34,051 bases of DNA from Gemmataceae bacterium. GTDB taxonomy: Bacteria > Planctomycetota > Planctomycetia > Gemmatales > Gemmataceae. Position numbers and translations under genes: made by a program. The stretch is taken from positions 1 to 34,051 of the forward strand of contig JAQGHQ010000038.1 in assembly GCA_028288765.1 (NCBI GenBank), in the 5' to 3' direction. Below, in pieces: positions 7,201 to 14,228 of the stretch. Positions within the stretch are counted from its first letter, which is position 1. Every line of letters starts with the position of its first letter. The notes beneath the pieces are model-generated. The model saw only the letters and a list, made by a program, of their open reading frames with translations, did not search any database and was not told the origin of the DNA.

Positions 7201-7318
7201 GGGTGACCTGGAACGGGCTGGCGTCGGTCGAGTAGAGCCCGCGGACCAGCCCGTCGAACGTGAGCCGGCCGCGGAACGAGTTCCGGAGGTCGTCGGCAAT
7301 CTGGTCGGAGTCGGGCAC
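4214..7318 (-). CDS. FAD-linked oxidase / Fe-S oxidoreductase fusion (GlcD-GlcF type 2-hydroxyacid dehydrogenase)
   Basis: 1034 residues. Residues about 45-230 form the FAD-binding PCMH domain (IPLIPRGAGTGVAGES, PASGGSCTVGGMVATNASGG) and about 265-535 the FAD-oxidase C domain (AGQVHTRPLVDL, STQHGTGIARTPWVEKQYGP, FDPKGILNPGKI). Two cysteine motifs follow at about 593-610 (CTGCGDC...CP) and 648-660 (CVNCKMCRDECP), the second a full 4Fe-4S set. The C-terminal CCG cysteine-rich repeats include VPCHLKAL and ECSACRMQMQ. The family oxidises glycolate, D-lactate or 2-hydroxyglutarate and feeds electrons to the quinone pool. The substrate here is unknown. Three linker segments, at residues about 171-210, 539-577 and 753-777, are translated from 7-bp tandem-repeat arrays and lie between domains. 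The first cluster has an atypical spacing (CRSRSPRGRMCP). Confidence 0.93.
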   Translation of the reverse strand: MPDSDQIADDLRNSFRGRLTFDGLVRGLYSTDASPFQVTPLGVAIPQDADDLAVLVRYCFEHQIPLIPRGAGTGVAGESLGPGLVVDLSVHFRRVLDISSDAVTVEPGVVLVELNAALAKHGRRFGPDPASGGSCTVGGMVATNASGGNASRYGYTRDYVSGLGVVWDNGESSFVLRPSSSGLPPGWPDQLDPPTGEGPGTRDQGPRTRDILSATEALLKANRELVHLTRPQTAFNRCGYLLHDVLTDAGLDLAKLLAGSEGTLGFVTAATLRTVPLPGGVCITLLGFATLDAALRAGLDVRAAGPVGCDLLDRRLLSRTRSPGPAQAVGLVPPSVGAALVVTFEGDTEREAADRAWGAIDQLRATHRLGVLAEPTCDPEGTARVRGVREAAVAGLYGLGKGPRPVAFIEDVGVPTEALAEFVAQTQDVLQRFELSASFLVHTLAGQVHTRPLVDLDDPADRAKLWPVAEAVHGLALALGGTVSTQHGTGIARTPWVEKQYGPVLPVFREVKRIFDPKGILNPGKIIGPDPSRPAWPLRSVVSGQGSGVSPNLDQDTGSKPGDSVSPPTPDSRLLTPLLVWPDGGPVAEATKCTGCGDCRSRSPRGRMCPVFRATGAEEASPRAMANLVRLLTDPAALAGDDVKAIADGCVNCKMCRDECPARVDVSKLMLEAKAARQAEHGLTRADWVLARTEMFATLGSNFAPLVNGLLSRRSVRWLIEKVFGLSRRRRLQAFSLRSFYRRARGMGLTKKYGARTADRGPEDPSSSLRIPHSAFRVPKVAYFVDVFANYNDPLIGEATVAVLRHHGVEVYVPPRQVGCGMAPLAVGDVETAREVAVRNVRALADLVREGYRVVCSEPTAALMLSQDYLNILTDPDAATLAANTVELTTFLWELHQAGRLKTDFRRLDVTLGHHVPCHLKALHGPAAGPQLLALIPGVRVHTIDVSCSGMAGTWGLKAANYETSLAAGRRMLEELNRPGVLFGSTECSACRMQMQEGTGKRSLHPVQYLAHAYGLLPELGAKLRKPLGKLVSD
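4988..5061. repeat. paired 7-bp tandem-repeat arrays inside the FAD/Fe-S oxidoreductase gene (third linker)
   Basis: Four copies of GCGGAAT-type heptamers at 4988-5015 and four of GGTCCGC-type at 5034-5061, separated by 18 bases. The second array, reverse-complemented, reads GCGGACC, so the two arrays are inverted relatives of each other. They encode a SSSLRIPHSAFRVP-like and a TADRGPED-like stretch between the ferredoxin-like part and the CCG domains. Confidence 0.85.
5589..5704. repeat. paired 7-bp tandem-repeat arrays inside the FAD/Fe-S oxidoreductase gene (second linker)
   Basis: Four degenerate heptamers of the form GGxGTCx at 5589-5616 and five of CTGACCx at 5670-5704, with a 53-base spacer. 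Reverse-complemented, the second array is GGGTCAG-like, again an inverted relative of the first. Translated on the minus strand they give a SVVSGQGSGVSP-type and a PDSRLLTPLL-type linker between the FAD domain and the iron-sulfur domain. Confidence 0.8.
6689..6806. repeat. paired 7-bp tandem-repeat arrays inside the FAD/Fe-S oxidoreductase gene (first linker)
   Basis: Six copies of GTCC(C/T)TG at 6689-6730 and four of GGACGAA (last copy GGACGAT) at 6779-6806, with a 48-base spacer. Here the C-rich array is on the left and the G-rich array on the right, the reverse of the other three pairs. They encode GPGTRDQGPRTRD and SSFVLRPSSS stretches inside the FAD-binding domain, apparently in a surface loop. 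Confidence 0.85.
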
Positions 7319-7368
7319 GGGTGAGTGCGCAGTGGGTAGTGTTCAGAGAATCAACGTATCCGAGCACG

Positions 7369-7493
7369 GGGTCGGCCCGCCCAGGGCTCCCGCCCTGGGC
7401 TACAGACGGTCGCCGCTCCGCGGCTTCAGACTTCTTCGCCCCGGAGGGGCATTCGTCCGTAGCCCAGGGCGGGAGCCCTGGGCGGGCCGACCC
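7369..7493. repeat. perfect 35-bp inverted repeat, palindromic intergenic element
   Basis: The arms at 7369-7403 and 7459-7493 are exact reverse complements, and pairing continues inward with one mismatch. The loop holds CGCCGCTCCGCGGCT (7411-7425), which occurs again at 26642-26656 next to another GGGCTAC-ended hairpin, so this is one member of a dispersed repeat family. It fills the gap between folE (stop at 7503) and the start of the FAD/Fe-S oxidoreductase (7318), both minus strand. Confidence 0.92.
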
Positions 7494-7502
7494 GGGTCTC
7501 CA

Positions 7503-8177
7503 TTACCGTTGCCCGAACACCAGCGACATCAGTTCCGCCCGGGAGGCCGGGTTCGTCCGGAACAGCCCGCGGACCGCGCTGGTGATGGTCATCGACCCGG
7601 GCTTGCGGACCCCGCGGATGGTCATGCAGCTGTGGCTCGCCTCGACGATCACCCCGACCCCGCGGGGCTGGAGCTCGGTCATGATCAGGTCGGCGAGGCC
7701 CTCGGTCATCCGCTCCTGCACCTGCGGCCGGCGGGCGACCGCGTCCACCACCCGGGCGAGCTTCGACAGCCCGACCACCTTCCCGTCCGGCACGTACCCG
7801 ACGTGGGCCTTCCCGGTGAACGGCAGGAGGTGGTGCTCGCAGCAGCTGGCGAACTCGATGTCCTTCACCAGCACCATCTCGTCGGCGTGCTGGGTGAACG
7901 TCTTCTGAAGGTGGACGGCCGGGTCGAGGTGCAGCCCGGCGAAGATCTCGGCGTACATCCGGGCGACCCGGTCGGGGGTCTCCTGGAGTCCCTCGCGGTC
8001 CGGGTCCTCGCCGACGGCGTACAGGATCTCCCGGACCGCCCGGCGGATGCGGTCGTGGTCGACCGGGGCGGCCGGCATGGCCGCCGCCGCCGCCAGGTCC
8101 GCCAGCGACGGAGGCCCGTCGTGGTTCGGGCCGGCGGTCGACGGCTTGTGGTGTCCGTGACGGGAGGACGTGCCCAA
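7503..8177 (-). CDS. folE: GTP cyclohydrolase I
   Basis: Converts GTP to 7,8-dihydroneopterin triphosphate, the entry to folate, queuosine and pterin synthesis. It normally forms a zinc-dependent decamer. Visible motifs are [20 protein letters not shown], the zinc and active-site segment [40 protein letters not shown], and [15 protein letters not shown] with the second Cys ligand. The start is uncertain. A TTG at 8177 gives 224 residues with an unusual His- and Ala-rich lead. The in-frame ATG at 8078 gives 191 residues ([19 protein letters not shown]), close to the bacterial norm. A strong AAGGAG lies near 8205 but is about 28 bases from the TTG. The palindromic element at 7369-7493 follows the stop. 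Confidence 0.94.
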   Translation of the reverse strand: MGTSSRHGHHKPSTAGPNHDGPPSLADLAAAAAMPAAPVDHDRIRRAVREILYAVGEDPDREGLQETPDRVARMYAEIFAGLHLDPAVHLQKTFTQHADEMVLVKDIEFASCCEHHLLPFTGKAHVGYVPDGKVVGLSKLARVVDAVARRPQVQERMTEGLADLIMTELQPRGVGVIVEASHSCMTIRGVRKPGSMTITSAVRGLFRTNPASRAELMSLVFGQR

Positions 8178-8225
8178 GTCAACGCTCCGGGACGCGGGGG
8201 CAGAAACAACTCCTTCATTCTATGC

Positions 8226-8239
8226 CGGTTCCGGAACCG
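8226..8239. promoter_or_regulatory. 14-bp perfect palindrome between divergent folE and acyl-CoA dehydrogenase genes
   Basis: CGGTTCCGGAACCG reads the same on both strands and stands in the shared upstream region of two divergent genes, the layout expected of an operator. No regulator can be assigned. A TAGAAT -10-like hexamer for the rightward gene is at 8284-8289 without a clear -35. Confidence 0.35.
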
Positions 8240-8337
8240 ACTAAAGCCCCGGGGCCGCAGGCGTGAGGGTTTTACCCGTGGTGTAGAATGAGGTAGCTGG
8301 TCAATCCCGTTGCCGTTCGGTCCCGGAGGGGTCTCCC

Positions 8338-10146
8338 ATGGCGCTCACCGCCGCCCAGGTCGCCGAGCAGAAGAAGCAGGTCGAAGAACTCATCGCCGGG
8401 TCGGACGTCGGGTTCGCCAAGGCCCTGTTCTATGGCAAGTTCAAGGGAGACCTACTCTTCCCGTACCCGACACTGCCGCCCGAACAGCAGGCGAAGGCCG
8501 ACGAGATGGCGGACAAGGTCCGCGATTACGCCAACCTCGCGATCGACCACATGAAGATCGACCGCGAGGCCCGCATCCCCGATTCCGTTATCCACGGGCT
8601 CGCGGAACTCGGGGTCTACCGGCTGACGATCCCGACCGAGTACGGCGGGCTCGGATTCAACCAGCAGATGTATCTAAAGACGATGGAGGTGCTCGGCGGG
8701 CACGACGCGAGCGTCGCCGTGTTCGTGAACGCGCACCACAGCATCGGGTGTCGGGCGCTGGTCCTGTTCGGGTCGAAGGAGCAGCAGGCGCAGTGGCTCC
8801 CGGGCCTGCTCGACGGGTCGAAGCTGTGCGCGTTCGCCCTGACCGAGCCGGAGGCCGGGTCCGACGCCGGGAACGTCCAGACGATGGCCAAACCGACGGC
8901 CGATGGCGCGGCGTACATCCTCAACGGTACGAAGCACTACATCACGAACGGCGGGATCGCGGACGTCCTCACGGTCATGGCCCGCACCCCGGCCCCGACC
9001 CCCGAAAAGCCTGATGCCACGAAGATTACGGCGTTCCTGGTGACGCCCGACCTGCCGGGGTTCGAGGTGGTCGAGGCCCGGGCCGAGAAGTGCGGCATTC
9101 GCGGGACGGCGACGGGCAAGCTTCGGTTCACGAACATGCGGGTGCCGAAGGCGAACATCCTCGGCCCGGTCGGGAAGGGGCTGAAGGTCGCGCTGACGGT
9201 CCTCGACTTCGGGCGGACGACGTTCGGGGCGAGTTGTGCCGGTCACGCGAAGGCGTGCATCAAGGCGATGGTGGAGCACGCGAAGCGGCGGGTGCAGTTC
9301 CAGCAGCCGCTGGCGGAGTTCCAGCTGGTGCAGAAGAAGGTGGCGTTCGCGGCGGCCCACACGTTCGCGATGGAGGCGGCGACGGCCCAGTGCGCGGCCT
9401 TCATCGACCGCGGGTTCGAAGACTACATGCTCGAAACCGCGATCCTGAAAGTGTTTGCGACCGAGCACCTGTGGACGATCGTGAACGACACGATCCAGGT
9501 CTGGGGCGGGAAGGGGTACTTCTGCGACCAGCCGTTGGAACGGTGGATGCGGGACGCCCGGATCAACACGATCGGGGAGGGGGCGAACGACGTCCTGAAG
9601 GCATTCGTGGCGGTGGTGGGGTGTCGGGGGCCGGGCGAGTACCTGAAGGGCCTCCGCGACGACGTGATGGGCGGGCGCTGGAGCCTGCGGAAGCTGGGGG
9701 CGGCGATCGGGGTCGGGGCGAGCATGGTCCTCCCGTGGACGGTGGGCACGCCGGCGGTGCCGGTGCATTCGCCGGAGCTCCGGGACGACGCCCACGCGCT
9801 CGCGAAGCTGATCCGCGAGTTCGGGCTGAAGCTCCCGCACGTGTTCCTGGGCCTCAAGGACGAATCGAAGTTCGTGCAAGCCCAGCTCGTTCACGAGCGG
9901 ATCGCGGACATCGCCATCGACCTGTACGTGGGCAGCTGTGTGCTGAGCCGGCTCGACCACCTGTTGAGCAAGCCGACGAGCAACGGGCACGCGGGTGGGA
10001 AGACGGACCCGTACGCGGACGCGACGGCGGGCAAGTACTTCCTGGAGCTGGCGTTCCGCCGCATCCGGGAGCGGTTCGCCGCCCTCGACGACAACGACGA
10101 CTCGGGATGTTTGGAGGCGGCGAAGTCGGTGCTGGGGAAGTTCTGA
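8338..10146 (+). CDS. acyl-CoA dehydrogenase, very-long-chain type
   Basis: 602-residue FAD flavoenzyme that introduces the trans-2 double bond in fatty acyl-CoA beta-oxidation. The ATG has GGAGGGG six bases upstream. Order of domains: N-terminal helical domain, middle beta domain with ALTEPEAGSDAG at about 166-177 and the NGTKHYITNGG strand, a C-terminal helical domain, and an extra 150-residue C-terminal helical extension as in VLCAD/ACAD9. IGEGANDVLKAF places the likely catalytic Glu at 414, where VLCAD has it. Because of the extension the enzyme probably prefers long chains and may be membrane-associated (inference). No ETF or thiolase gene is nearby. Confidence 0.94.
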   Translation: MALTAAQVAEQKKQVEELIAGSDVGFAKALFYGKFKGDLLFPYPTLPPEQQAKADEMADKVRDYANLAIDHMKIDREARIPDSVIHGLAELGVYRLTIPTEYGGLGFNQQMYLKTMEVLGGHDASVAVFVNAHHSIGCRALVLFGSKEQQAQWLPGLLDGSKLCAFALTEPEAGSDAGNVQTMAKPTADGAAYILNGTKHYITNGGIADVLTVMARTPAPTPEKPDATKITAFLVTPDLPGFEVVEARAEKCGIRGTATGKLRFTNMRVPKANILGPVGKGLKVALTVLDFGRTTFGASCAGHAKACIKAMVEHAKRRVQFQQPLAEFQLVQKKVAFAAAHTFAMEAATAQCAAFIDRGFEDYMLETAILKVFATEHLWTIVNDTIQVWGGKGYFCDQPLERWMRDARINTIGEGANDVLKAFVAVVGCRGPGEYLKGLRDDVMGGRWSLRKLGAAIGVGASMVLPWTVGTPAVPVHSPELRDDAHALAKLIREFGLKLPHVFLGLKDESKFVQAQLVHERIADIAIDLYVGSCVLSRLDHLLSKPTSNGHAGGKTDPYADATAGKYFLELAFRRIRERFAALDDNDDSGCLEAAKSVLGKF

Positions 10147-10168
10147 TGCCTCCTGACGAGGTCAGGTC

Positions 10169-10462
10169 ATGCCGCGGACGACTGGGCATTTTTGGTTCCG
10201 GCGGGGCATCCTCGTTACTACCCTCCTGAGCGTTCTTCTGGCCGGATACTTCGGCAGTTACGCGGTCCTCTCCCGTCGTGGGATGGCCGAGATGGGGGAG
10301 CACGATTTCGTGTTCTTTTACGTCCCGGTGGCTGAGATCGGGCCGGAATCAGCTGGGTTATCCCGACACTATTGGCTGCGGGATTTCTATCACCCGATCA
10401 ATCAAGTCGATCATGAGTGGTTCGGGGGTGGAACCCCGTGCGGTGGGATCACCTGGGGCTGA
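10169..10462 (+). CDS. small membrane protein, function unknown
   Basis: 97 residues with one N-terminal membrane segment (about residues 13-33, ILVTTLLSVLLAGYFGSYAV) followed by an external SRRGMAEMGEHDFVFFYVPV stretch. Proteins with a membrane anchor and an SRRGxAE motif ending in a short polar tail are a recurring planctomycete type (general recollection, not searched). GAGGTCAG precedes the ATG. It starts 23 bp after the acyl-CoA dehydrogenase stop and could be read from the same promoter. Confidence 0.65.
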   Translation: MPRTTGHFWFRRGILVTTLLSVLLAGYFGSYAVLSRRGMAEMGEHDFVFFYVPVAEIGPESAGLSRHYWLRDFYHPINQVDHEWFGGGTPCGGITWG

Positions 10463-10529
10463 GCCGGGAGGCACCGCAGGAGTGAGTCGCTCGGATTTCG
10501 CGCAGGAATTGACAGCGAGGACAACGGAT

Positions 10530-10889
10530 ATGGCCCCGAAGAAGAGTGGCCCCGAGGTGCCTGCGGAGGTTCGAGCGCGCGCAAGGGAGATTCAGGCAAA
10601 GCTGGCTCATAAACCCGGCCCGGACGAATTCCTGACCCCACAGGAGCGAGCCGACCCCACCCCGTTTTATTTCGTGCTGCGGGGATTTGTGAAGCAGCTC
10701 AAAGACGCCCGGGAGGCGGCCGGGCTCCCGCTGGCCCAGATCGCCGAGCGAACCGGGATGGCCCCGGAAAGTTTGTCGCGGCTGGAAACCGGCGCATTGA
10801 CCAACCCGACCTTCCAGACGCTCGCCCGGTACGCACTGGCGGTCGGCCGGAAGCCGGTCATGACGAGTGAACCGATCGACGGCTGCTGA
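10530..10889 (+). CDS. XRE-family helix-turn-helix transcriptional regulator
   Basis: 119 residues. The C-terminal half is a typical XRE helix-turn-helix: LKDAREAAGLPLAQIAERTG, then MAPESLSRLETGALTNPTFQTLARYALAVGR. The N-terminal 50 residues are charged and helical (VPAEVRARAREIQAKLAHKPG). The ATG at 10530 has GAGG nine bases upstream. A longer frame back to 10278 overlaps the small membrane protein in another phase and is rejected. No toxin-like ORF adjoins it, so I see it as a stand-alone regulator rather than an antitoxin. Its targets are unknown. Confidence 0.85.
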   Translation: MAPKKSGPEVPAEVRARAREIQAKLAHKPGPDEFLTPQERADPTPFYFVLRGFVKQLKDAREAAGLPLAQIAERTGMAPESLSRLETGALTNPTFQTLARYALAVGRKPVMTSEPIDGC

Positions 10890-11095
10890 CTCTTGGCTGT
10901 AACATAGCAACCGGCCGTCATTCCGCGCCCAACTGGCCCGCGAAATCCTCTTCGTTGTGGGTGAACGAGAGGGTATTCATTTCCATAACACTGCGAAAAC
11001 GCTTATTCTCAACCGCTTGATCAGCTCACTGGGCGAGTGCCCGACTCCGAAGTCGGCCCGGGGGGTGAATGGTTACTCTTCCGAAAGGTGCCTTC
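10890..11095. other. intergenic region upstream of the secreted hydrolase
   Basis: About 200 bp without a supported gene. A CCGACT-CCGA-AGTCGG hairpin lies at about 11042-11057. No clear -35/-10 pair was found. Confidence 0.4.
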
Positions 11096-12037
11096 ATGCC
11101 GCGCGCGGACTCGGCGGTTCGTAACACGCTATTTTTCGCGTTGACCCTCGGCGGAATGGCTCTTGCGGCCGGCACCATCGGTTTGGCCGCCGACCCCCCC
11201 AAGCCCGTACCCACGCACGCGGATGTATCCTACGGGCCCAGCCCGAATCAGCTGATCGACATTTACCTGCCGCCGAACGGCAGCAAGCCGTATCCGGTCG
11301 TCCTCTGGTTCGGCGGGATCTGGAAACCGGCCAAGCACCCGGCAAGACTCGATTACTTTGGGAAGGCGAATTGCGCGGTGATCGCCGTGCAGACGCGGAC
11401 GCTGACCGAGGCGATGGAAGACAAGGTGAGTGCGCCGATTTCGTACGTCGCCAACGACGCCTGCCGGGTCGTGCAATTCGTCCGCCTGAACGCGGCCAAG
11501 TGGGACCTGGACCCGCGGCGGATTGCCGTGGGCGGAGGCTCGCAGGGGGCGTTGCCGGCCCTGTACGTCGCCTGCGCCGGCGACCGGGCCGACCCAAAGT
11601 CGAGCGACCCAGTGGAGCGAGTGTCGACGAAGGTGACGTGTGCCGCGGCCTACCGCAGCCAGCCCACCATCGACCCGAAGAGGATGCAGGAGTGGGTCCC
11701 GGGGGTCGAGTGGGGGGCTCCGGCGCTGGGTTGCAGTTTTAAGGAGTCGTTGAAGCGGCGCGACGAGTTGCTGCCGGTCATTTCGAAGTGGTCTCCCGAC
11801 GCCTTGCTGCACGCGGGCACCCCGCCCCTCTATTTCGAGAACGAGTGGGGGCTGACAAAGCCCGAGACGGTCGAGGAAACGAACTACAAGGTTCATTCAC
11901 CCGCCTGGGGGCTGGGCTTTCAAAAGCTGGCCCAGAAAGCGGGCGTCGTGTGCCACGTCAAATACCCCGGTCATCCGACGGAGAAGTATCAGGACATCTG
12001 GGACTTCATCGTCCGGGAATTGAAAGCCGCCCCGTGA
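11096..12037 (+). CDS. secreted alpha/beta-hydrolase (esterase/lipase-like)
   Basis: 313 residues from the ATG at 11096. An N-terminal signal peptide (NTLFFALTLGGMALAAGTIGLAA) leads to the BD-FAE/esterase pattern: DVSYGPSPNQLIDIYLP, PYPVVLWFGGIW, a GGGSQGALPALY nucleophile elbow (GxSxG, Ser nucleophile), and a C-terminal VKYPGHPTEKYQDIWDFI that should carry the catalytic His. The substrate is unknown. Carbohydrate esters are common for this group. The in-frame ATG at 11069 has GGGGGTG too close to it, whereas 11096 has GAAAGG at better spacing, but the choice is not certain. A small membrane protein follows 19 bp later. Confidence 0.85.
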   Translation: MPRADSAVRNTLFFALTLGGMALAAGTIGLAADPPKPVPTHADVSYGPSPNQLIDIYLPPNGSKPYPVVLWFGGIWKPAKHPARLDYFGKANCAVIAVQTRTLTEAMEDKVSAPISYVANDACRVVQFVRLNAAKWDLDPRRIAVGGGSQGALPALYVACAGDRADPKSSDPVERVSTKVTCAAAYRSQPTIDPKRMQEWVPGVEWGAPALGCSFKESLKRRDELLPVISKWSPDALLHAGTPPLYFENEWGLTKPETVEETNYKVHSPAWGLGFQKLAQKAGVVCHVKYPGHPTEKYQDIWDFIVRELKAAP

Positions 12038-12056
12038 GGACCGCGGAGACGAACCG

Positions 12057-12446
12057 ATGTCGGCGATCTACCGATGGCTGATCCGGCGCCGGCTGTTGCT
12101 CACCGGGGCGATGCTCGTCATCCTTGCTGTTGGATGGTGGTTTTCCGCATACCCTCGCGGGATGCTTGCCGCCTGGGCCGATCACTCCCGCGGGCATTAC
12201 GAGCTCAAGGGGATCGGGCTGCCTCCGCCGTGGGCCGGGGAGTACGCCAGGCTCGTCCTCGACCGGTACGGGGTGGCGGTCAACTCGGTCGCCGGCTGCG
12301 TGGTCACCCAGGACTTGGTCTGGTACGTGGACGGATACAACGTCGTCTCCAAGTCGCGGATCCAGGCGCGGTTCGGCAAGGACATCTTTGCCGAGTGTGC
12401 GGAAGAGGCGCGGGCCGCGTGGGAGCGGGAGCACGGCATGGAGTGA
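12057..12446 (+). CDS. small membrane-anchored protein, function unknown
   Basis: 129 residues. A basic N-terminus (YRWLIRRRLL) precedes one membrane segment (TGAMLVILAVGWWFSAYP), then a soluble domain with GVAVNSVAGCVVTQDLVWYVDGYN and a charged C-terminal helix (ECAEEARAAWEREHGME). It starts 19 bp after the hydrolase stop, so it is probably co-transcribed. I do not recognise the family. Confidence 0.6.
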   Translation: MSAIYRWLIRRRLLLTGAMLVILAVGWWFSAYPRGMLAAWADHSRGHYELKGIGLPPPWAGEYARLVLDRYGVAVNSVAGCVVTQDLVWYVDGYNVVSKSRIQARFGKDIFAECAEEARAAWEREHGME

Positions 12447-12503
12447 AGCAGTCCGGGTCCGACCGTCCGTGGGCGCTGACCCCGGCCGCGATACGACTCG
12501 TGT

Positions 12504-13265
12504 TCACTCCGGCGGCCATTTCTTTCGCGGGGCTTTGTCAGCCGGGGCCGACTTCTTCTTTTTCTTCTTCTTCTTCCGCTCCGGCTCGCGCTTCTCGCCG
12601 ACCGTCCCGGACATGACCGAGAACAGGTCCCACCCCTCGCAGTCGACCCAGTTGAGCTTCACGAAGGCCGTGCCCACGAGCAGCCCGATCACGGCGCCGC
12701 TGATGTGAAGCACCGCGGTCGAGACGGTGAAGCCGACCAGCCCGGCCAGGATCAGCTCCCAGATAAACATCAGCCCGCAGAACACCACGATGGGAGCATC
12801 GAAGTTGACCGGCCGGAAGACGAGCAGCCCGGCGACGCCCACGTCGTTTCGCGGCGACCAGATCAGCGCGATCGCCATCAGCCCGAACAGGATGGCCGAC
12901 GCCCCGAACGACCCGCCGTGACCCGCCCCCGACATCACCGCCTGCTCCAGCCCGCACTGCACGAACCCCATCCCGAGGTACAGTGGCAGGAACACCAGCG
13001 GCCCGACCTTCCCTTCGACCAGGAACCCGAATGTCCACAGGGCGATCATGTTCCCGAATAGATGCATCAGCCCACCGTGGACGAAGTTCGACGTCACCCA
13101 CTGGAGCGGCTTGAGGCCCTCCCCGTACTGAAGGATGTAACTCTGCACGTCTCCCGACGAGCCGAGGAGGGCGACGAATGCAATGACGTTCACCACGATC
13201 AGCCCGATCGTGGCAACCGGGAAGTGGTAGACCGGGGCGTCGGTCCGGTACGGAAATAGAAGCAT
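12504..13265 (-). CDS. rhomboid-family intramembrane serine protease
   Basis: 253 residues from the ATG at 13265, which has GGAG at good spacing. A longer frame to a TTG at 13346 is less likely. Membrane segments follow the rhomboid order: VATIGLIVVNVIAFVALL, then the conserved loop helix TSNFVHGGLMHLFGNMIALW (HxxxxHxxxN), the catalytic-serine segment GSFGASAILFGLMA, and the last helix with the catalytic His in VLHISGAVIGLLVG. The usual GxSG is GASA here, a tolerated variant. The C-terminus is a soluble tail with eight consecutive lysines, probably cytoplasmic. Rhomboids cut membrane proteins within the bilayer. The substrate is unknown. Confidence 0.88.
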   Translation of the reverse strand: MLLFPYRTDAPVYHFPVATIGLIVVNVIAFVALLGSSGDVQSYILQYGEGLKPLQWVTSNFVHGGLMHLFGNMIALWTFGFLVEGKVGPLVFLPLYLGMGFVQCGLEQAVMSGAGHGGSFGASAILFGLMAIALIWSPRNDVGVAGLLVFRPVNFDAPIVVFCGLMFIWELILAGLVGFTVSTAVLHISGAVIGLLVGTAFVKLNWVDCEGWDLFSVMSGTVGEKREPERKKKKKKKKSAPADKAPRKKWPPE

Positions 13266-13456
13266 GGCCGGCTCCGTGGGCGGCGGCTCGAACAGGTGTT
13301 CGCTGCCGGGAAGGGAATATTCCGTCAGCTCGGGCAGAGCCGTCAAGCCTGGTTGCGGTCGAAAGCATCGCGCGGGTATTAAATTGTTACCTGGCTCATA
13401 ACGAAGACATCCGACGACCTCCTGCCGTGTTGAAACCGCGGGAGGTTCTGGGAACC
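13266..13456. other. upstream region of the rhomboid gene, no gene seen
   Basis: About 190 bp without a supported ORF. I see no clear promoter. It leads directly into the long inverted repeat. Confidence 0.35.
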
Positions 13457-13662
13457 GGTCTTCAGCCCGAAGGGCTGGGACAACATAGCCCAGGGCAACG
13501 CCCTGGGTCGGCTAACTCCGGTCACCCCGGCCTCTCCGATGGGTCCGCCGGACGGACTCCCCGGCCTTCCGGTCCCAGCCCTTCAGGCTGGGCGGCGGTT
13601 CGATCTCGCTCCCCAGGGCGTTGCCCTGGGCTATGATGTCCCAGCCCTTCGGGCTGAAGACC
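13457..13662. repeat. 206-bp element bounded by a 51-bp near-perfect inverted repeat
   Basis: The arms at 13457-13507 and 13612-13662 differ at one position. Each arm is two smaller hairpins in a row: CAGCCCGAAGGGCTG and GCCCAGGGC-xxx-GCCCTGGGC. The interior carries a further CAGCC-TTCA-GGCTG hairpin. The right-arm sequence CCCAGGGCGTTGCCCTGGG occurs again at 33990-34008, and a related CCCAGGGC unit bounds the element at 7369-7493. No ORF inside it is supported. Confidence 0.9.
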
Positions 13663-13818
13663 TGGCCGAATCGCTGGGGGGATTTCAACAAATCAACGAC
13701 CTTCCTGACAGGCAAACGCGCGGGGTAGAATCAACCACTGCGTACCTGAGTCGTCTTATGTCGTTGGCGATGACGACGTCCTCGTCAGAAGGCGGCAGGT
13801 AAAAGAAAACGGCCCGAG
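13663..13818. other. intergenic sequence between two repeat elements
   Basis: No gene is seen. A CTGACA hexamer (13705-13710) is followed after 15 bases by TAGAAT (13726-13731), a promoter-like pair with a short spacer, pointing toward the cytochrome gene about 500 bp downstream. Confidence 0.3.
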
Positions 13819-14111
13819 GGACTGTCAAAACCTGCCAAACACTGCCACCGGTCAGATAACCCGGTTGCCTGACGACAGAAATACGCTCCGGGGGCTGTCA
13901 AAACCTGCCAAACACTGCCACCGGTCGTTTTTTCGTCAATTGATGAGATATTTGAGGAACATTCGGATTGCTCACACACGACATTGGGGATCGGAGCCTG
14001 GGGACTGTCAGAACCTGCCAGACGCTGCCACGGTCAGACAACCGCACGACCGGAGGCCGGAGGCCGGAGAAAGCCTCCGGGGACTGCCAAAACCTGCCAA
14101 ACACTGCCACC
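13819..14111 (+). repeat. four direct repeats of a ~34-bp unit upstream of the PVC-type cytochrome gene
   Basis: The units begin at about 13819, 13890, 14000 and 14079. They share CTGTCAAAACCTGCCAAA followed by CACTGCCACCGGTC. The third copy has four base changes and the fourth diverges at its end. Start-to-start distances are 71, 110 and 79 bp. The spacers are unequal and not unique-spacer-like: some repeat GGAGGC-type sequence and one contains the hairpin CCGGAGGC-xxxxxxxx-GCCTCCGG at 14057-14080. It is not a CRISPR. No coding use is supported. Confidence 0.88.
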
Positions 14112-14228
14112 GCGCCGACCAGTCGTAACCCCCCTTGGCGTTGCCGTGTTCGGCTGTCTGCGGTAGCCTCAAGAATACCTCCTGCCTCACCCGACTCCGC
14201 AATCGACCTGCTCCGGAGCTCCCTCCTA

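Noticed and set aside
10278-10529. N-terminal extension of the XRE regulator
   Set aside because: It overlaps the small membrane protein gene out of phase, and 10530 has a ribosome-binding site.
13819-14111. Possible CRISPR array
   Set aside because: Only four units with unequal spacing (71, 110, 79), diverging copies, non-unique spacers and no cas genes.
13968-14228. 87-residue upstream extension of the PVC-type cytochrome
   Set aside because: It runs through the direct repeats, and the ATG at 14229 opens a normal signal peptide.
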